Shown here piece after piece: positions 1 through 6,327 of a stretch of 6,906 bases of DNA. This stretch comes from ZCTH02-B3 sp036563895 (GTDB lineage: Bacteria; Bacillota; Bacilli; Paenibacillales; Paenibacillaceae): NCBI GenBank assembly GCA_036563895.1, contig DATCLN010000031.1, forward strand, positions 1-6,906, read 5' to 3'. Numbering within the stretch: position 1 is the stretch's first letter; each line of letters opens with the position of its first letter. Made by a program: the position numbers and the translations under genes. Below the pieces are notes generated by a model that was not told where the DNA came from, searched no databases, and was given only the letters and a program-made list of their open reading frames with translations.

Positions 1-43
1 CCCGCAGTTCAGCCAGTTCCGCCTGCGAGAGTTCCGTGCGCAT
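1..43 (-). CDS. 5' end of a minus-strand gene downstream of the CpaE-like gene (partial)
   Basis: Only the first 14 codons are in the window (MRTELSQAELAELR, then the edge). The start is an ATG on the minus strand at 43-41, preceded by an AAAGGGGGAG ribosome binding site and overlapping the last 35 bases of the CpaE-like gene in another frame. The overlap and the good ribosome binding site suggest translational coupling within one operon. In tad-type loci the gene after cpaE is usually the CpaF/TadA secretion ATPase, so that is the first guess. It rests on gene order alone, because 14 residues show no domain. Confidence 0.6.
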   Translation of the reverse strand, partial: MRTELSQAELAELR

Positions 44-1160
44 GCCGGACTCCCCCTTTCCGCATGCCCAATAGATCCATCAGCTTCCCCACCGCTTCCT
101 GATAGGCGGGCTCGTTCAGCAGGCGCCCGGGATGGTCAAGCATCTTCCAGGAAGAGATGTGGGGAAGCGCCGCCGCCGGTCCCTTCCCGGGCAACGGCCA
201 GACGCGGCCCGCGGCTTCCCACGGGGCATCCTCCGCTCGAGACCTCAATCCTGCCACCCGCTTGCTGCTGACGAACCAGGTCCGCGCGGAAAGGGAAGGG
301 TCCCGTTCCGCCCAGTACCGAAACAGCTTGGCCGCCTTGTGCACGCCCTGAATGTCCTCCGTCACCAGCCAGACCACACGCCGGCTTCGCTCCAGCAGAC
401 GGAAATGCCATTCGCCCGCCCCGCAGTCCGGGTCGGCCACAATCCAGTCGTAGCCTCCGGCGGCCACCGCCTCCAGCAGCCTGTCCAGCGCATCCGGCGT
501 CATGGCCAGCCGCTCGTCCGGACGGTCCGGGCAGTCCAGCGCGTCGGCCATGAGCAATTCGCGATACCGGCACAGGCGCTCCCACTCTTCCTTCCATTGC
601 TCCGGGCGTGATTGCAAGACATACAAAAGCCGCGTCAGGCTGTCCGGATGCTCCTGTCCCAGCCACGGCTCCGCTCCGCCCACCGCCTCCAGGTTAAGAT
701 AGAACGTCCGAAGTCCCCGCTCCCCCGCCTGCCGGACCAGATTGAGCGCCAAGGTCGTTTTGCCCGCCCCGCCCGACGCGGAAAAAACGGTGACCAGCGG
801 AAGACCCGCGTTTCCGCCCCTGCCGCCGTCCCTCCTTCCTTCCGTATCCGCCGCTTCCCGGATGGCAGCGTGAAGCCTGGGCAGCGGCTGATATTGCATG
901 AGTTCCCGCTCGCCTTCCCCCTGCCCGGGATGGTCCACCAGGGCCAGACGAACTCCGGCGGAAGCCGCCTGCTCCCCCAATTCCTTCAGCCAGGCGGGAG
1001 GTGCAACGAGCACGTCCACCCTCCCGGCTTCGCGGAGGACCATCCGCAGGGCCAGCGCATGGGTGCATGCGGCCACCTCCCATCCCGGTTCCGTCTCCCG
1101 CAAATAGGCCGCCAGCTTGGCCGCGTACACCGGATGTTCCGCCGCCAGCACGACGCGCAT
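9..1160 (-). CDS. CpaE/TadZ-like MinD/ParA-family P-loop ATPase
   Basis: Complete gene of 383 residues. The ATG at 1160 is preferred over a GTG at 1217 because AAGGAGGT lies 10 bases upstream of it, and because the GTG sits inside a predicted terminator stem. Residues 1 to about 95 alternate strands and helices like a receiver fold, but lack an aspartate at the usual phosphorylation strand (VDVLVAPPAW), as in the atypical receiver domains of CpaE proteins. After an Arg/Gly-rich linker comes the ATPase domain. The P-loop SGGAGKTT is at 129-136, a Walker-B-like strand (YDWIVADPD) at 237-245, and a LPHISSWK motif, like the LPyIP-type segment of CpaE proteins, near 332-339. The family positions and helps assemble type IVc (Tad) pili at the inner membrane face. 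The P-loop is odd: the MinD/ParA signature lysine before GG (KGGxGKT) is serine here. Another MinD-like role remains possible, but the domain order favours CpaE/TadZ. Confidence 0.8.
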   Translation of the reverse strand: MRVVLAAEHPVYAAKLAAYLRETEPGWEVAACTHALALRMVLREAGRVDVLVAPPAWLKELGEQAASAGVRLALVDHPGQGEGERELMQYQPLPRLHAAIREAADTEGRRDGGRGGNAGLPLVTVFSASGGAGKTTLALNLVRQAGERGLRTFYLNLEAVGGAEPWLGQEHPDSLTRLLYVLQSRPEQWKEEWERLCRYRELLMADALDCPDRPDERLAMTPDALDRLLEAVAAGGYDWIVADPDCGAGEWHFRLLERSRRVVWLVTEDIQGVHKAAKLFRYWAERDPSLSARTWFVSSKRVAGLRSRAEDAPWEAAGRVWPLPGKGPAAALPHISSWKMLDHPGRLLNEPAYQEAVGKLMDLLGMRKGGVRHAHGTLAGGTG

Positions 1161-1208
1161 CCCGCCACGCACCTCCTTCCCGGAACTCCCATGCCATGCC
1201 CAGCAGAC

Positions 1209-1255
1209 AAAAAGCACCGCAACCCGGCGTCATCGACGCCCAAGCTGCGGTGCTT
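1209..1255 (-). terminator. intrinsic terminator/attenuator hairpin in the leader of the CpaE-like operon
   Basis: Read on the minus strand, AAGCACCGCA (1255-1246) pairs perfectly with TGCGGTGCTT (1221-1212), a 10-bp outer stem. An inner perfect stem GGCGTC/GACGCC (1240-1235 and 1231-1226) closes a GAT triloop, and the bases between the stems can form C-G and wobble pairs. The 3' side runs into TTTTT (1213-1209). There is no T-run on the plus-strand side, so the terminator works only leftward. It lies between the minus promoter (1289-1317) and the start codon at 1160, so it should cut most transcripts to roughly 75 bases unless read through. Confidence 0.75.
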
Positions 1256-1288
1256 CCGCTCGCTCAAATGCCATATGTGTTTGTCACC

Positions 1289-1317
1289 AATATACAGGAT
1301 TGGAATTTTCCTGTCAA
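1289..1317 (-). promoter_or_regulatory. sigma-A promoter for the CpaE-like operon
   Basis: On the minus strand a perfect -35 box TTGACA (1317-1312) and a TATATT -10 box (1294-1289) are separated by 17 bases. The predicted transcription start is near 1282, giving a leader of about 122 bases before the ATG at 1160. That leader contains the terminator hairpin at 1209-1255. Confidence 0.75.
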
Positions 1318-1335
1318 CCTTTTCCCCGTTTGTCG

Positions 1336-1352
1336 TTTTGCAGCCTGCAAAA
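1336..1352. promoter_or_regulatory. perfect dyad midway between divergent promoters, LysR-type box candidate
   Basis: TTTTGCA-GCC-TGCAAAA is a perfect 7-bp interrupted palindrome. Its core TTGCA-N3-TGCAA fits the T-N11-A pattern of LysR-family binding sites. The centre (1344) lies about 60 bp upstream of both predicted start points (near 1282 leftward and 1404 rightward), the usual distance for a LysR-type activator. The A-rich stretch at 1349-1366 may also act as an UP-like element for the rightward promoter. The regulator is not in the window. An unrelated dimeric regulator could use the same site. Confidence 0.45.
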
Positions 1353-1369
1353 ACATCAAAAAAAACCTA

Positions 1370-1397
1370 TTGACATCCATTCGATCTCGGCTATCAT
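1370..1397 (+). promoter_or_regulatory. sigma-A promoter for the liv-type operon
   Basis: A perfect -35 TTGACA (1370-1375) and a TATCAT -10 box (1392-1397) are separated by 16 bases, with an A-rich stretch just upstream. Transcription should start near 1404, leaving an untranslated leader of about 170 bases before the binding-protein gene. The leader holds a palindrome at 1418-1435 and a terminator-like hairpin at 1456-1507, so control probably acts both at initiation and after it. Confidence 0.7.
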
Positions 1398-1417
1398 ATT
1401 AGGTAATCCAAAATAAA

Positions 1418-1435
1418 GTTTTCCTATAGTGAAAC
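1418..1435. promoter_or_regulatory. imperfect palindrome just downstream of the promoter, repressor-site candidate
   Basis: GTTTTCCTATAGTGAAAC reads as GTTT-NN-CTATAG-NN-AAAC, and one more A/T pair can be added outside. It lies about +15 to +32 from the predicted start, a typical position for a repressor that blocks elongation or clearance. A TTCCTATA-type core in Bacillota leaders reminds me of Rrf2-family sites such as those of the cysteine regulator CymR. That match is from memory and weak. The symmetry is seen; the regulator is inferred. Confidence 0.35.
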
Positions 1436-1455
1436 TCAGAATTGCTTTTGTTGAC

Positions 1456-1507
1456 CAGACCACTGGAAACGAAAGGCAACCGCCCGGGCCAGTGGTCTGT
1501 TTCTTTT
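1456..1507 (+). terminator. terminator-like attenuator hairpin in the leader of the liv-type operon
   Basis: CAGACCACTGG (1456-1466) pairs perfectly with CCAGTGGTCTG (1489-1499), an 11-bp stem followed at once by TTTCTTTT (1500-1507). The 22-base loop can form a small GGC/GCC helix. It lies between the promoter (1370-1397) and the start codon at 1575, with no gene ending nearby, so it fits an attenuator rather than an end-of-gene terminator. No known riboswitch or T-box consensus was recognised in the roughly 50 bases upstream. Each arm is itself a CCAG-N4-CTG(G) half-palindrome, so a protein-binding role on DNA is an alternative. Confidence 0.65.
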
Positions 1508-1574
1508 CGGAAAGCCAAAAACGGACGCTGGCCGGGGCGAAACGGAAAAACGATTGGAAAGGATGGAGATGACC

Positions 1575-2774
1575 ATGGCGAACAAGAAAGGATCCGCATC
1601 CCGCATCCGCATGGCGGCGGTCTCCGCCCTCGCCCTCGCGCTGCTGCTGGCGGCCTGCGGCAAAAGCAACGTCGCCCAAACCTCCGCCCAGGGAGGAACC
1701 GGTGCATCACCCGCGGCAACTGAACCCGTCCTCATCGGCGTCACCGGGCCCCTCACGGGCGACAACGCGGAGTACGGCAAACAATGGCGCAAAGGCTTCG
1801 ACCTCGCCCTCGAGGAGATCAACGGTGACGGCGGGATCGACGGCCGGCCGCTCGAGTATGTGTTCGAGGACACCCAAAGCGACCCGAAGCAGACGCCGGC
1901 CGTGGCCCAGAAGTTCGTGGCGAACCCGAAAATCGTGGCGGTGATCGGCGATTTCAGCTCCCCGGCGTCGATGGCGGCGTCCCCCATCTATCAGCGCGCC
2001 GGGCTTGTGCAGCTGGGCATCACCAACTCGCACCCCGAGTTCACCAATACCGGCGATTACATCTGGAGCAACTCCTCCAACCAGAAGGACGACGCGCCCT
2101 ACCTGGCCCAGCTGGCCGTAAACGAACTGGGAAAAAAGCGCCTGGCGGTGCTCTACCTGAACACGGACTGGGGCAAAACGACCGTCGATCTTTTCATCGC
2201 CAGAGCCAAAGAGCTGGGAGCGGAAATCGTGGCGCAGGAAGCCTACCTGTCCAACGAAAAAGATTTCCGCCCGATCCTGACCAAAGCGCTGGACGCCGAC
2301 CCGGACGCCCTGATCCTCATTTCCTACTACAACGACGGGGCGCTTATCGCCCAGCAGCGGCTGTCGGTCGGCTTCGACGAGACGGTGGCGGTGGTGGGCA
2401 TCGGTTCCATCTATTCGCCGCAGTTCATCCGGCTGGGCGGCGAGGCGGCGGAAGGCGTGTACACCTCGACGCGCTTTTATCCCGGCGATCCGCGTCCGGA
2501 AGTGCGGCGCTTTGTGGAGAAGTACCGGGAAAAATACAACGAGGACCCGGACACCTTTTCCGCGGTGGCCTACGACGGCATCAAAATCCTGGCCCAGGTC
2601 ATGCGGGAGTACGGAACGGAACGCAGGGCGATCCGGGACGGGCTGGAAGCGATCCGGGATCTGGACACGGTGCTTTACGGCAAGGCGTCCTTCGGATCCG
2701 ACCGCCGTCTGCAAAATCCGCGTTTCGTGAACCTGGTCGTGCAAAACGGCAAGTTCGAGCTCTGGCAGCCCTGA
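1575..2774 (+). CDS. livK: lipoprotein substrate-binding protein of a HAAT/Liv-type ABC importer
   Basis: 399 residues from the ATG at 1575, which has GGAG six bases upstream. In-frame ATGs at 1563 and 1569 and a TTG at 1554 are alternatives that lengthen only the signal peptide. The N-terminus is a lipoprotein signal: basic residues, a hydrophobic core and lipobox L25-A-A-C28, then a Ser/Gly/Ala/Gln-rich linker to about residue 50. The rest is a type I periplasmic-binding fold (Peripla_BP_6). Family landmarks are GPLTGDNAEYG at 58-68, the GDFSSPAS ligand-loop region at 125-132, ITNSHPEF at 149-156 and YYNDGALIAQQ at 251-261. The protein should be anchored outside the membrane and deliver its ligand to the permease encoded next. 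The gene symbol marks the family role only. Classical leucine-binding proteins carry other residues around the second ligand loop, so the ligand may be a different amino acid, an amide or an organosulfur compound. Confidence 0.88.
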   Translation: MANKKGSASRIRMAAVSALALALLLAACGKSNVAQTSAQGGTGASPAATEPVLIGVTGPLTGDNAEYGKQWRKGFDLALEEINGDGGIDGRPLEYVFEDTQSDPKQTPAVAQKFVANPKIVAVIGDFSSPASMAASPIYQRAGLVQLGITNSHPEFTNTGDYIWSNSSNQKDDAPYLAQLAVNELGKKRLAVLYLNTDWGKTTVDLFIARAKELGAEIVAQEAYLSNEKDFRPILTKALDADPDALILISYYNDGALIAQQRLSVGFDETVAVVGIGSIYSPQFIRLGGEAAEGVYTSTRFYPGDPRPEVRRFVEKYREKYNEDPDTFSAVAYDGIKILAQVMREYGTERRAIRDGLEAIRDLDTVLYGKASFGSDRRLQNPRFVNLVVQNGKFELWQP

Positions 2775-2864
2775 CGGTTCGCCCGTTCGACGATGGCGCG
2801 TCCGACGATGCGACAAGTCGGCTCTTCCGTCCAAACGTGACCTGAAAGGAGGCGAAAAGCCGCC

Positions 2865-4682
2865 ATGCTGGATCAATGGATCAACGGTCTGGTGATCGGC
2901 AACCTCTATATGCTCACCGCCATCGGCATCACGCAGATTTACGGCGTGGCCGGCGTGGTCAACTTCGCCCACGGCTCCATATACATGTTTGGCGCCTACA
3001 TCGGATGGATGGCGATCGCCTGGTGGGGCTGGCCGCTCTTTCCCGCCATCGCCCTGGTGCTGGCCGGCAGCGCCCTGCTCGGCCTCCTGCTGGAACGGGT
3101 GGCGGTGCGGCCGTTCGCCCGCCAGGGCAGCACGATTCTCCTGCTCACCACCATCGCGGCGGGGCTCATCCTCGACAATGCCGCCCAGGTGATCTGGGGG
3201 CCCCAGACCCAGGCGCTGCGCAACCCCCTGCCGCATTGGCACTTCCAGCTGGGAAACAGTACGGTGACCCTGCTGGACCTGTTCATCCTGGCCTGCGGCG
3301 TCGGCACGGCGCTTCTGCTGCACCTGTTCCTTTACCGCAGCCGAGCGGGATGGGCCGTCCGGGCGACGGCGCAGGACCGCGAAGCGGCGCTGCAGATGGG
3401 CATCGACGCGGGCCGGGTGAGCCGCCTGTCCTTCGCCCTGGCCGGGGCCTTCGCGGGGCTGAGCGGCCTGCTCGTGGGCCTGTACTTCAGCAACATTTAT
3501 CCGACGATGGGCGCCTCGGCCACCCTCAAGGGAACCACCGCCGCCCTGCTCGGCGGCCTCGGGAATGTGCCGGGCGCCATCCTCGGCGCCTACGTGCTGG
3601 GCATCGTCGAAGCGTTCAGCGTGGAATGGCTGGGCTCCAGCTACCGCAACCTGGTGGCCGTCGTCCTGCTCATCGCCGTGCTGCTGTTCAAGCCCAGGGG
3701 GCTGCTCGCGCCGCGGCGGGCGCTCAATCCGGAGCCCACCGCCGGCACCTTCATCCCCCACGGCCGGCCGCTGCGCTTCCCCCGGTGGGCGGCGCCGGCG
3801 GCGGTGGCGGCCGCCTTCGTGCTGCCGCTGGCGCTGGCGAACCCGTACCCGCTGCAGGTGCTGTCCATCGGCTGGGCGTTCGCCCTGATGGCGGTGAGCC
3901 TCAACCTGATCTCCGGCACCACGGGGCAGATCTCCCTCGGCCACGCGGGCTTCGTGACGCTGGGTGCCTACGCGTCCGCGATCTTCACCAGCCGGCTCGA
4001 TCTGCCGTTTTCCGCGTCGCTCGTCATCTCTCCCGTCATCGCGGCGGCCATCGGCGTCCTGCTGTGCTACCCGGCGCTCCGGCTGCGCGGCCAGTACCTG
4101 GCCATCGCCACGCTGGGGCTGGGCGAAGCGATCTCCCTGATCGCCCTCAACTGGGACGCCGTGACCCTGGGGCCGCTCGGCATCAGCAACATCCAGCCCC
4201 CGAAACTTTTCGGATACGAGCTGGTCTCGCCGGCCGCCCAGTACTTGCTGGCCTTCGTGATTCTCCTTGCCGGGGTGTGGATCGTGCACCGGCTGAGCCG
4301 CTCCCATCTCGGCCGGGCGCTCCGCGCCGTGCGGGAGGACGAGGTGGCGGCGCGGGCCTTCGGCGTCGGGCTTTCCCGGTACAAGTCCATCGCCTTCGGC
4401 GTGAGCGCCTTCCTCGCCGCCCTGGCCGGCGTGCTGCTCGCCCATTCGTATTCGTACATCGCGCCCGACACGTTTACGTTCGCGCTGTCGATCCAGGTGC
4501 TCACCATGATCATCCTGGGCGGACGGGACAACATCGCCGGCGCCGTGCTGGGAGCGGTGCTGCTCATCGCGCTGCCCGAATCGATCCGGTTCCTCGGCGA
4601 ATACCGTTTTATCCTGTACGGCCTTTTGCTGATTTTCATGCTTCGCTTCCGGCCCTGCGGCCTGCTCAACGCCAGAACGTGA
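2865..4682 (+). CDS. fused LivH-LivM permease of a HAAT/Liv-type ABC importer
   Basis: 605 residues with two complete permease domains in one chain. Residues 1 to about 285 are LivH-like, with NFAHG at 33-37, the cytoplasmic EAA loop (REAALQMGI) at 172-180 that docks an ATPase, and KPRGL at 276-280. A short Pro/Gly-containing linker (about 285-308) leads to a LivM-like half (about 309-605), with GQISLGHAGF at 354-363, a second EAA loop (DEVAARAFGV) at 492-501 and RPCGL at 596-600. Both halves are rich in membrane segments, and no frame disruption lies between them. Separate LivH and LivM proteins are about 300 residues each, so this is a true fusion and not a truncation. The start ATG has AAAGGAGG about 12 bases upstream, slightly far. 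The gene lies 90 bases after the binding-protein gene and 16 before livG. The chain would form the whole membrane channel. Confidence 0.93.
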   Translation: MLDQWINGLVIGNLYMLTAIGITQIYGVAGVVNFAHGSIYMFGAYIGWMAIAWWGWPLFPAIALVLAGSALLGLLLERVAVRPFARQGSTILLLTTIAAGLILDNAAQVIWGPQTQALRNPLPHWHFQLGNSTVTLLDLFILACGVGTALLLHLFLYRSRAGWAVRATAQDREAALQMGIDAGRVSRLSFALAGAFAGLSGLLVGLYFSNIYPTMGASATLKGTTAALLGGLGNVPGAILGAYVLGIVEAFSVEWLGSSYRNLVAVVLLIAVLLFKPRGLLAPRRALNPEPTAGTFIPHGRPLRFPRWAAPAAVAAAFVLPLALANPYPLQVLSIGWAFALMAVSLNLISGTTGQISLGHAGFVTLGAYASAIFTSRLDLPFSASLVISPVIAAAIGVLLCYPALRLRGQYLAIATLGLGEAISLIALNWDAVTLGPLGISNIQPPKLFGYELVSPAAQYLLAFVILLAGVWIVHRLSRSHLGRALRAVREDEVAARAFGVGLSRYKSIAFGVSAFLAALAGVLLAHSYSYIAPDTFTFALSIQVLTMIILGGRDNIAGAVLGAVLLIALPESIRFLGEYRFILYGLLLIFMLRFRPCGLLNART

Positions 4683-4698
4683 AGGAGGTGTCGCCGCC

Positions 4699-5592
4699 GT
4701 GAGCCTGCTTTCCGTGCGCAACGTGCACAAGCATTTCGGGGGCCTGCACGCCCTGCGGGGCGTGAGCCTCGACCTCGAGGAAGGGGAGACGGTGGCCATC
4801 ATCGGCCCCAACGGCGCCGGCAAGACGACGCTGTTCAACCTGATTTCGTGCGAGGACAGCCCGGACGAAGGGGAAATCTGGCTGGACGGGCGCCGCATCG
4901 ACGGCCTGCCGCCCCATCTCGCCGCCGCGCGGGGACTGGCCCGCACCTTCCAGAACGGTCGGGTGTTCGGCAACCTCACGGTGCTGGAAAACGTGCTCCT
5001 GGGCGCCCACACCCGCCTGCGCGGCCTCACCGACCCGGGTACCCGTCCGGCGGGCGCGGTGTTTTCGGCCCTGCGGGAAATCGTCCTCGGCATCGTCCAG
5101 CCCCGCCGTTTTCGCGAGCTGGAAGCCGAATTGACGGCAGAAGCCCTGGAGATTTTGTCCATCTTCGGCGACCGGCTCATCCCCCGGTTTCATCAACCCG
5201 CCTACTCCCTTTCCTACGCCAACCGGAGGCGGACGGAACTGGCGAGGGCGCTGGCGCTTCGCCCCAGGGTGCTGCTCCTCGACGAGCCGACGGCGGGCAT
5301 GAACCCGACGGAAACGGATGAAATGACGGAAGTGATACTGAAGCTCCAGCGCCAGGGCCAAAGCATGCTGCTCATCGAACACAAGCTGGAGATGGTGATG
5401 GCGGTGGCGCACCGGGTGGTGGCGCTGGACGCCGGCGAGGTGCTGGTATCCGGACCTCCGGAACAAGTGCGCTCGGACCCCAGGCTGATCGAGGCGTATG
5501 TGGGCAAAACCGCCGACACCGCTCCTGCCGGCGCCGCGGCTGCGGGCGGAACCCGTTTCGGCGCCTCGGCAGCACTCACGGCGGAAGTGTAA
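4699..5592 (+). CDS. livG: LivG-type ABC importer ATPase
   Basis: 297 residues starting at a GTG with AAGGAGGTG eight bases upstream. It has the full nucleotide-binding fold: Walker A GPNGAGKTT at 36-44, Q-loop glutamine 85, Walker B VLLLDEPTAG at 191-200 with catalytic E196, and switch histidine H228. The Arg-Thr-Phe-Gln-Asn stretch near 82-86 and GMNP near 200-203 are LivG traits. The ABC signature, usually LSYGQ, reads LSYAN (171-175) followed by RRR, so its key glycine and glutamine are replaced. I have seen this variant form in Bacillota LivG relatives, so it is probably still active. The last 27 residues are an Ala/Gly-rich tail beyond the usual end of the family (about 255). It should pair with LivF under the fused permease and power import by ATP hydrolysis. 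Confidence 0.92.
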   Translation: MSLLSVRNVHKHFGGLHALRGVSLDLEEGETVAIIGPNGAGKTTLFNLISCEDSPDEGEIWLDGRRIDGLPPHLAAARGLARTFQNGRVFGNLTVLENVLLGAHTRLRGLTDPGTRPAGAVFSALREIVLGIVQPRRFRELEAELTAEALEILSIFGDRLIPRFHQPAYSLSYANRRRTELARALALRPRVLLLDEPTAGMNPTETDEMTEVILKLQRQGQSMLLIEHKLEMVMAVAHRVVALDAGEVLVSGPPEQVRSDPRLIEAYVGKTADTAPAGAAAAGGTRFGASAALTAEV

Positions 5593-5604
5593 GGGGTGAC
5601 CGGG

Positions 5605-6327
5605 ATGGAACCGATTTTGCGCCTGGAGAAGGTGAACACGTTTTACGGAGCGGTGCAGGCCCATTTCGATGTCAGCCTGGACGTCTACCCCGGGGAAATC
5701 ACCTGCCTGCTCGGCGGCAACGCCTCCGGCAAGTCCACCGCGATGAAGGTGATCTTCGGGCTGGTGAAGCCCCGTTCGGGCCGGGTGCTCCTGGGCGGGG
5801 AAGACGCCACGAACTGGAGCACGCCCCGCCGCGTCGCCTGGGGGCTGCGGTCCGTGCCGGAAGCCCGGCGCCTTTTTCCGTTCATGACCGTGCGGGAAAA
5901 CCTGTTGCTCGGCGCGTACCTGCGGCGCAACCGCCGGGAGGTGGCGGAAGACCTGGAACGGCTGCTGGACCTGTTCCCGCGGGTCGGGGAGCGGCTCAAC
6001 CAGACCGCCGGCACCCTTTCCGGCGGCGAACAGCAAATGGTGGCCATGGCCCGGGCGCTGATGGGCAGGCCGCGCGTCCTCTGCATGGACGAACCCACCA
6101 TGGGGCTTTCTCCCCTTTGGGTGAACCGGGTGCTAGAATTGATTCAGGAGATCAACCGGCAGGGGACCACCGTGTTCATGGTGGAGCAGAACGCGCGGGC
6201 GGCGCTGGAAATCGCCCATCGCGGCTATGTCCTGCGCCACGGCGTCATGACGCTCAGCGGAAGCGCCGCGGAACTGCTCGGCAACCCCCTGGTGGAAAAC
6301 GCCTATCTGGGAGGAAAAGCGATATGA
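5605..6327 (+). CDS. livF: LivF-type ABC importer ATPase
   Basis: 240 residues from the ATG at 5605, chosen over an in-frame GTG at 5596 because AAGGGGTG lies just upstream of the ATG and the length then matches the family. Motifs are Walker A GGNASGKST at 37-45, VPEARRLFP near 84-92, canonical signature LSGGEQQ at 118-124, and Walker B ending in MDEPTMGLSP with D142-E143. VEQN at 173-176 puts glutamine where most ABC ATPases have the switch histidine, a normal LivF trait. The Walker A still fits GxxxxGK[ST], but differs from the usual GANGAGKTT. The partner LivG keeps the histidine and has the altered signature, so the two catalytic sites may be unequal. The gene follows livG by 12 bases and overlaps the next gene by four. 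Confidence 0.93.
   Translation: MEPILRLEKVNTFYGAVQAHFDVSLDVYPGEITCLLGGNASGKSTAMKVIFGLVKPRSGRVLLGGEDATNWSTPRRVAWGLRSVPEARRLFPFMTVRENLLLGAYLRRNRREVAEDLERLLDLFPRVGERLNQTAGTLSGGEQQMVAMARALMGRPRVLCMDEPTMGLSPLWVNRVLELIQEINRQGTTVFMVEQNARAALEIAHRGYVLRHGVMTLSGSAAELLGNPLVENAYLGGKAI

Noticed and set aside
612..1373. 253-codon plus-strand open frame over the CpaE-like gene
   Set aside because: Low-complexity Pro/Arg/His-rich translation crossing two promoters and a terminator; the minus-strand frame has the P-loop and a good ribosome binding site.
1467..1490. GGCAACCG in the hairpin loop, which recalls part of the SAM-I riboswitch
   Set aside because: The other conserved S-box elements are missing and the roughly 50-base upstream leader is too short for the aptamer.
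1404..1574. T-box leader for an amino-acid transporter operon
   Set aside because: No AGGGTGGNACCGCG-type sequence is present anywhere in the leader.
2788..2821. Direct repeat CGACGATG (2788-2795 and 2803-2810) and a weak CCGAC/GTCGG pairing in the gap between the binding-protein and permease genes
   Set aside because: Eight bases repeated once and a 5-bp stem with a 10-base loop are expected by chance at this GC content. No T-run follows.
1707..5180. Very long open frame (1157 codons) on the minus strand opposite the transporter genes
   Set aside because: It is the antisense shadow of high-GC coding sequence: rich in Arg, Gly, Gln, His and Pro, without recognisable domains. The plus strand has well-supported genes with family motifs.
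4666..6036. 456-codon minus-strand open frame opposite livG and livF
   Set aside because: Same GC-driven shadow effect. The plus strand carries complete ATPase motifs here.
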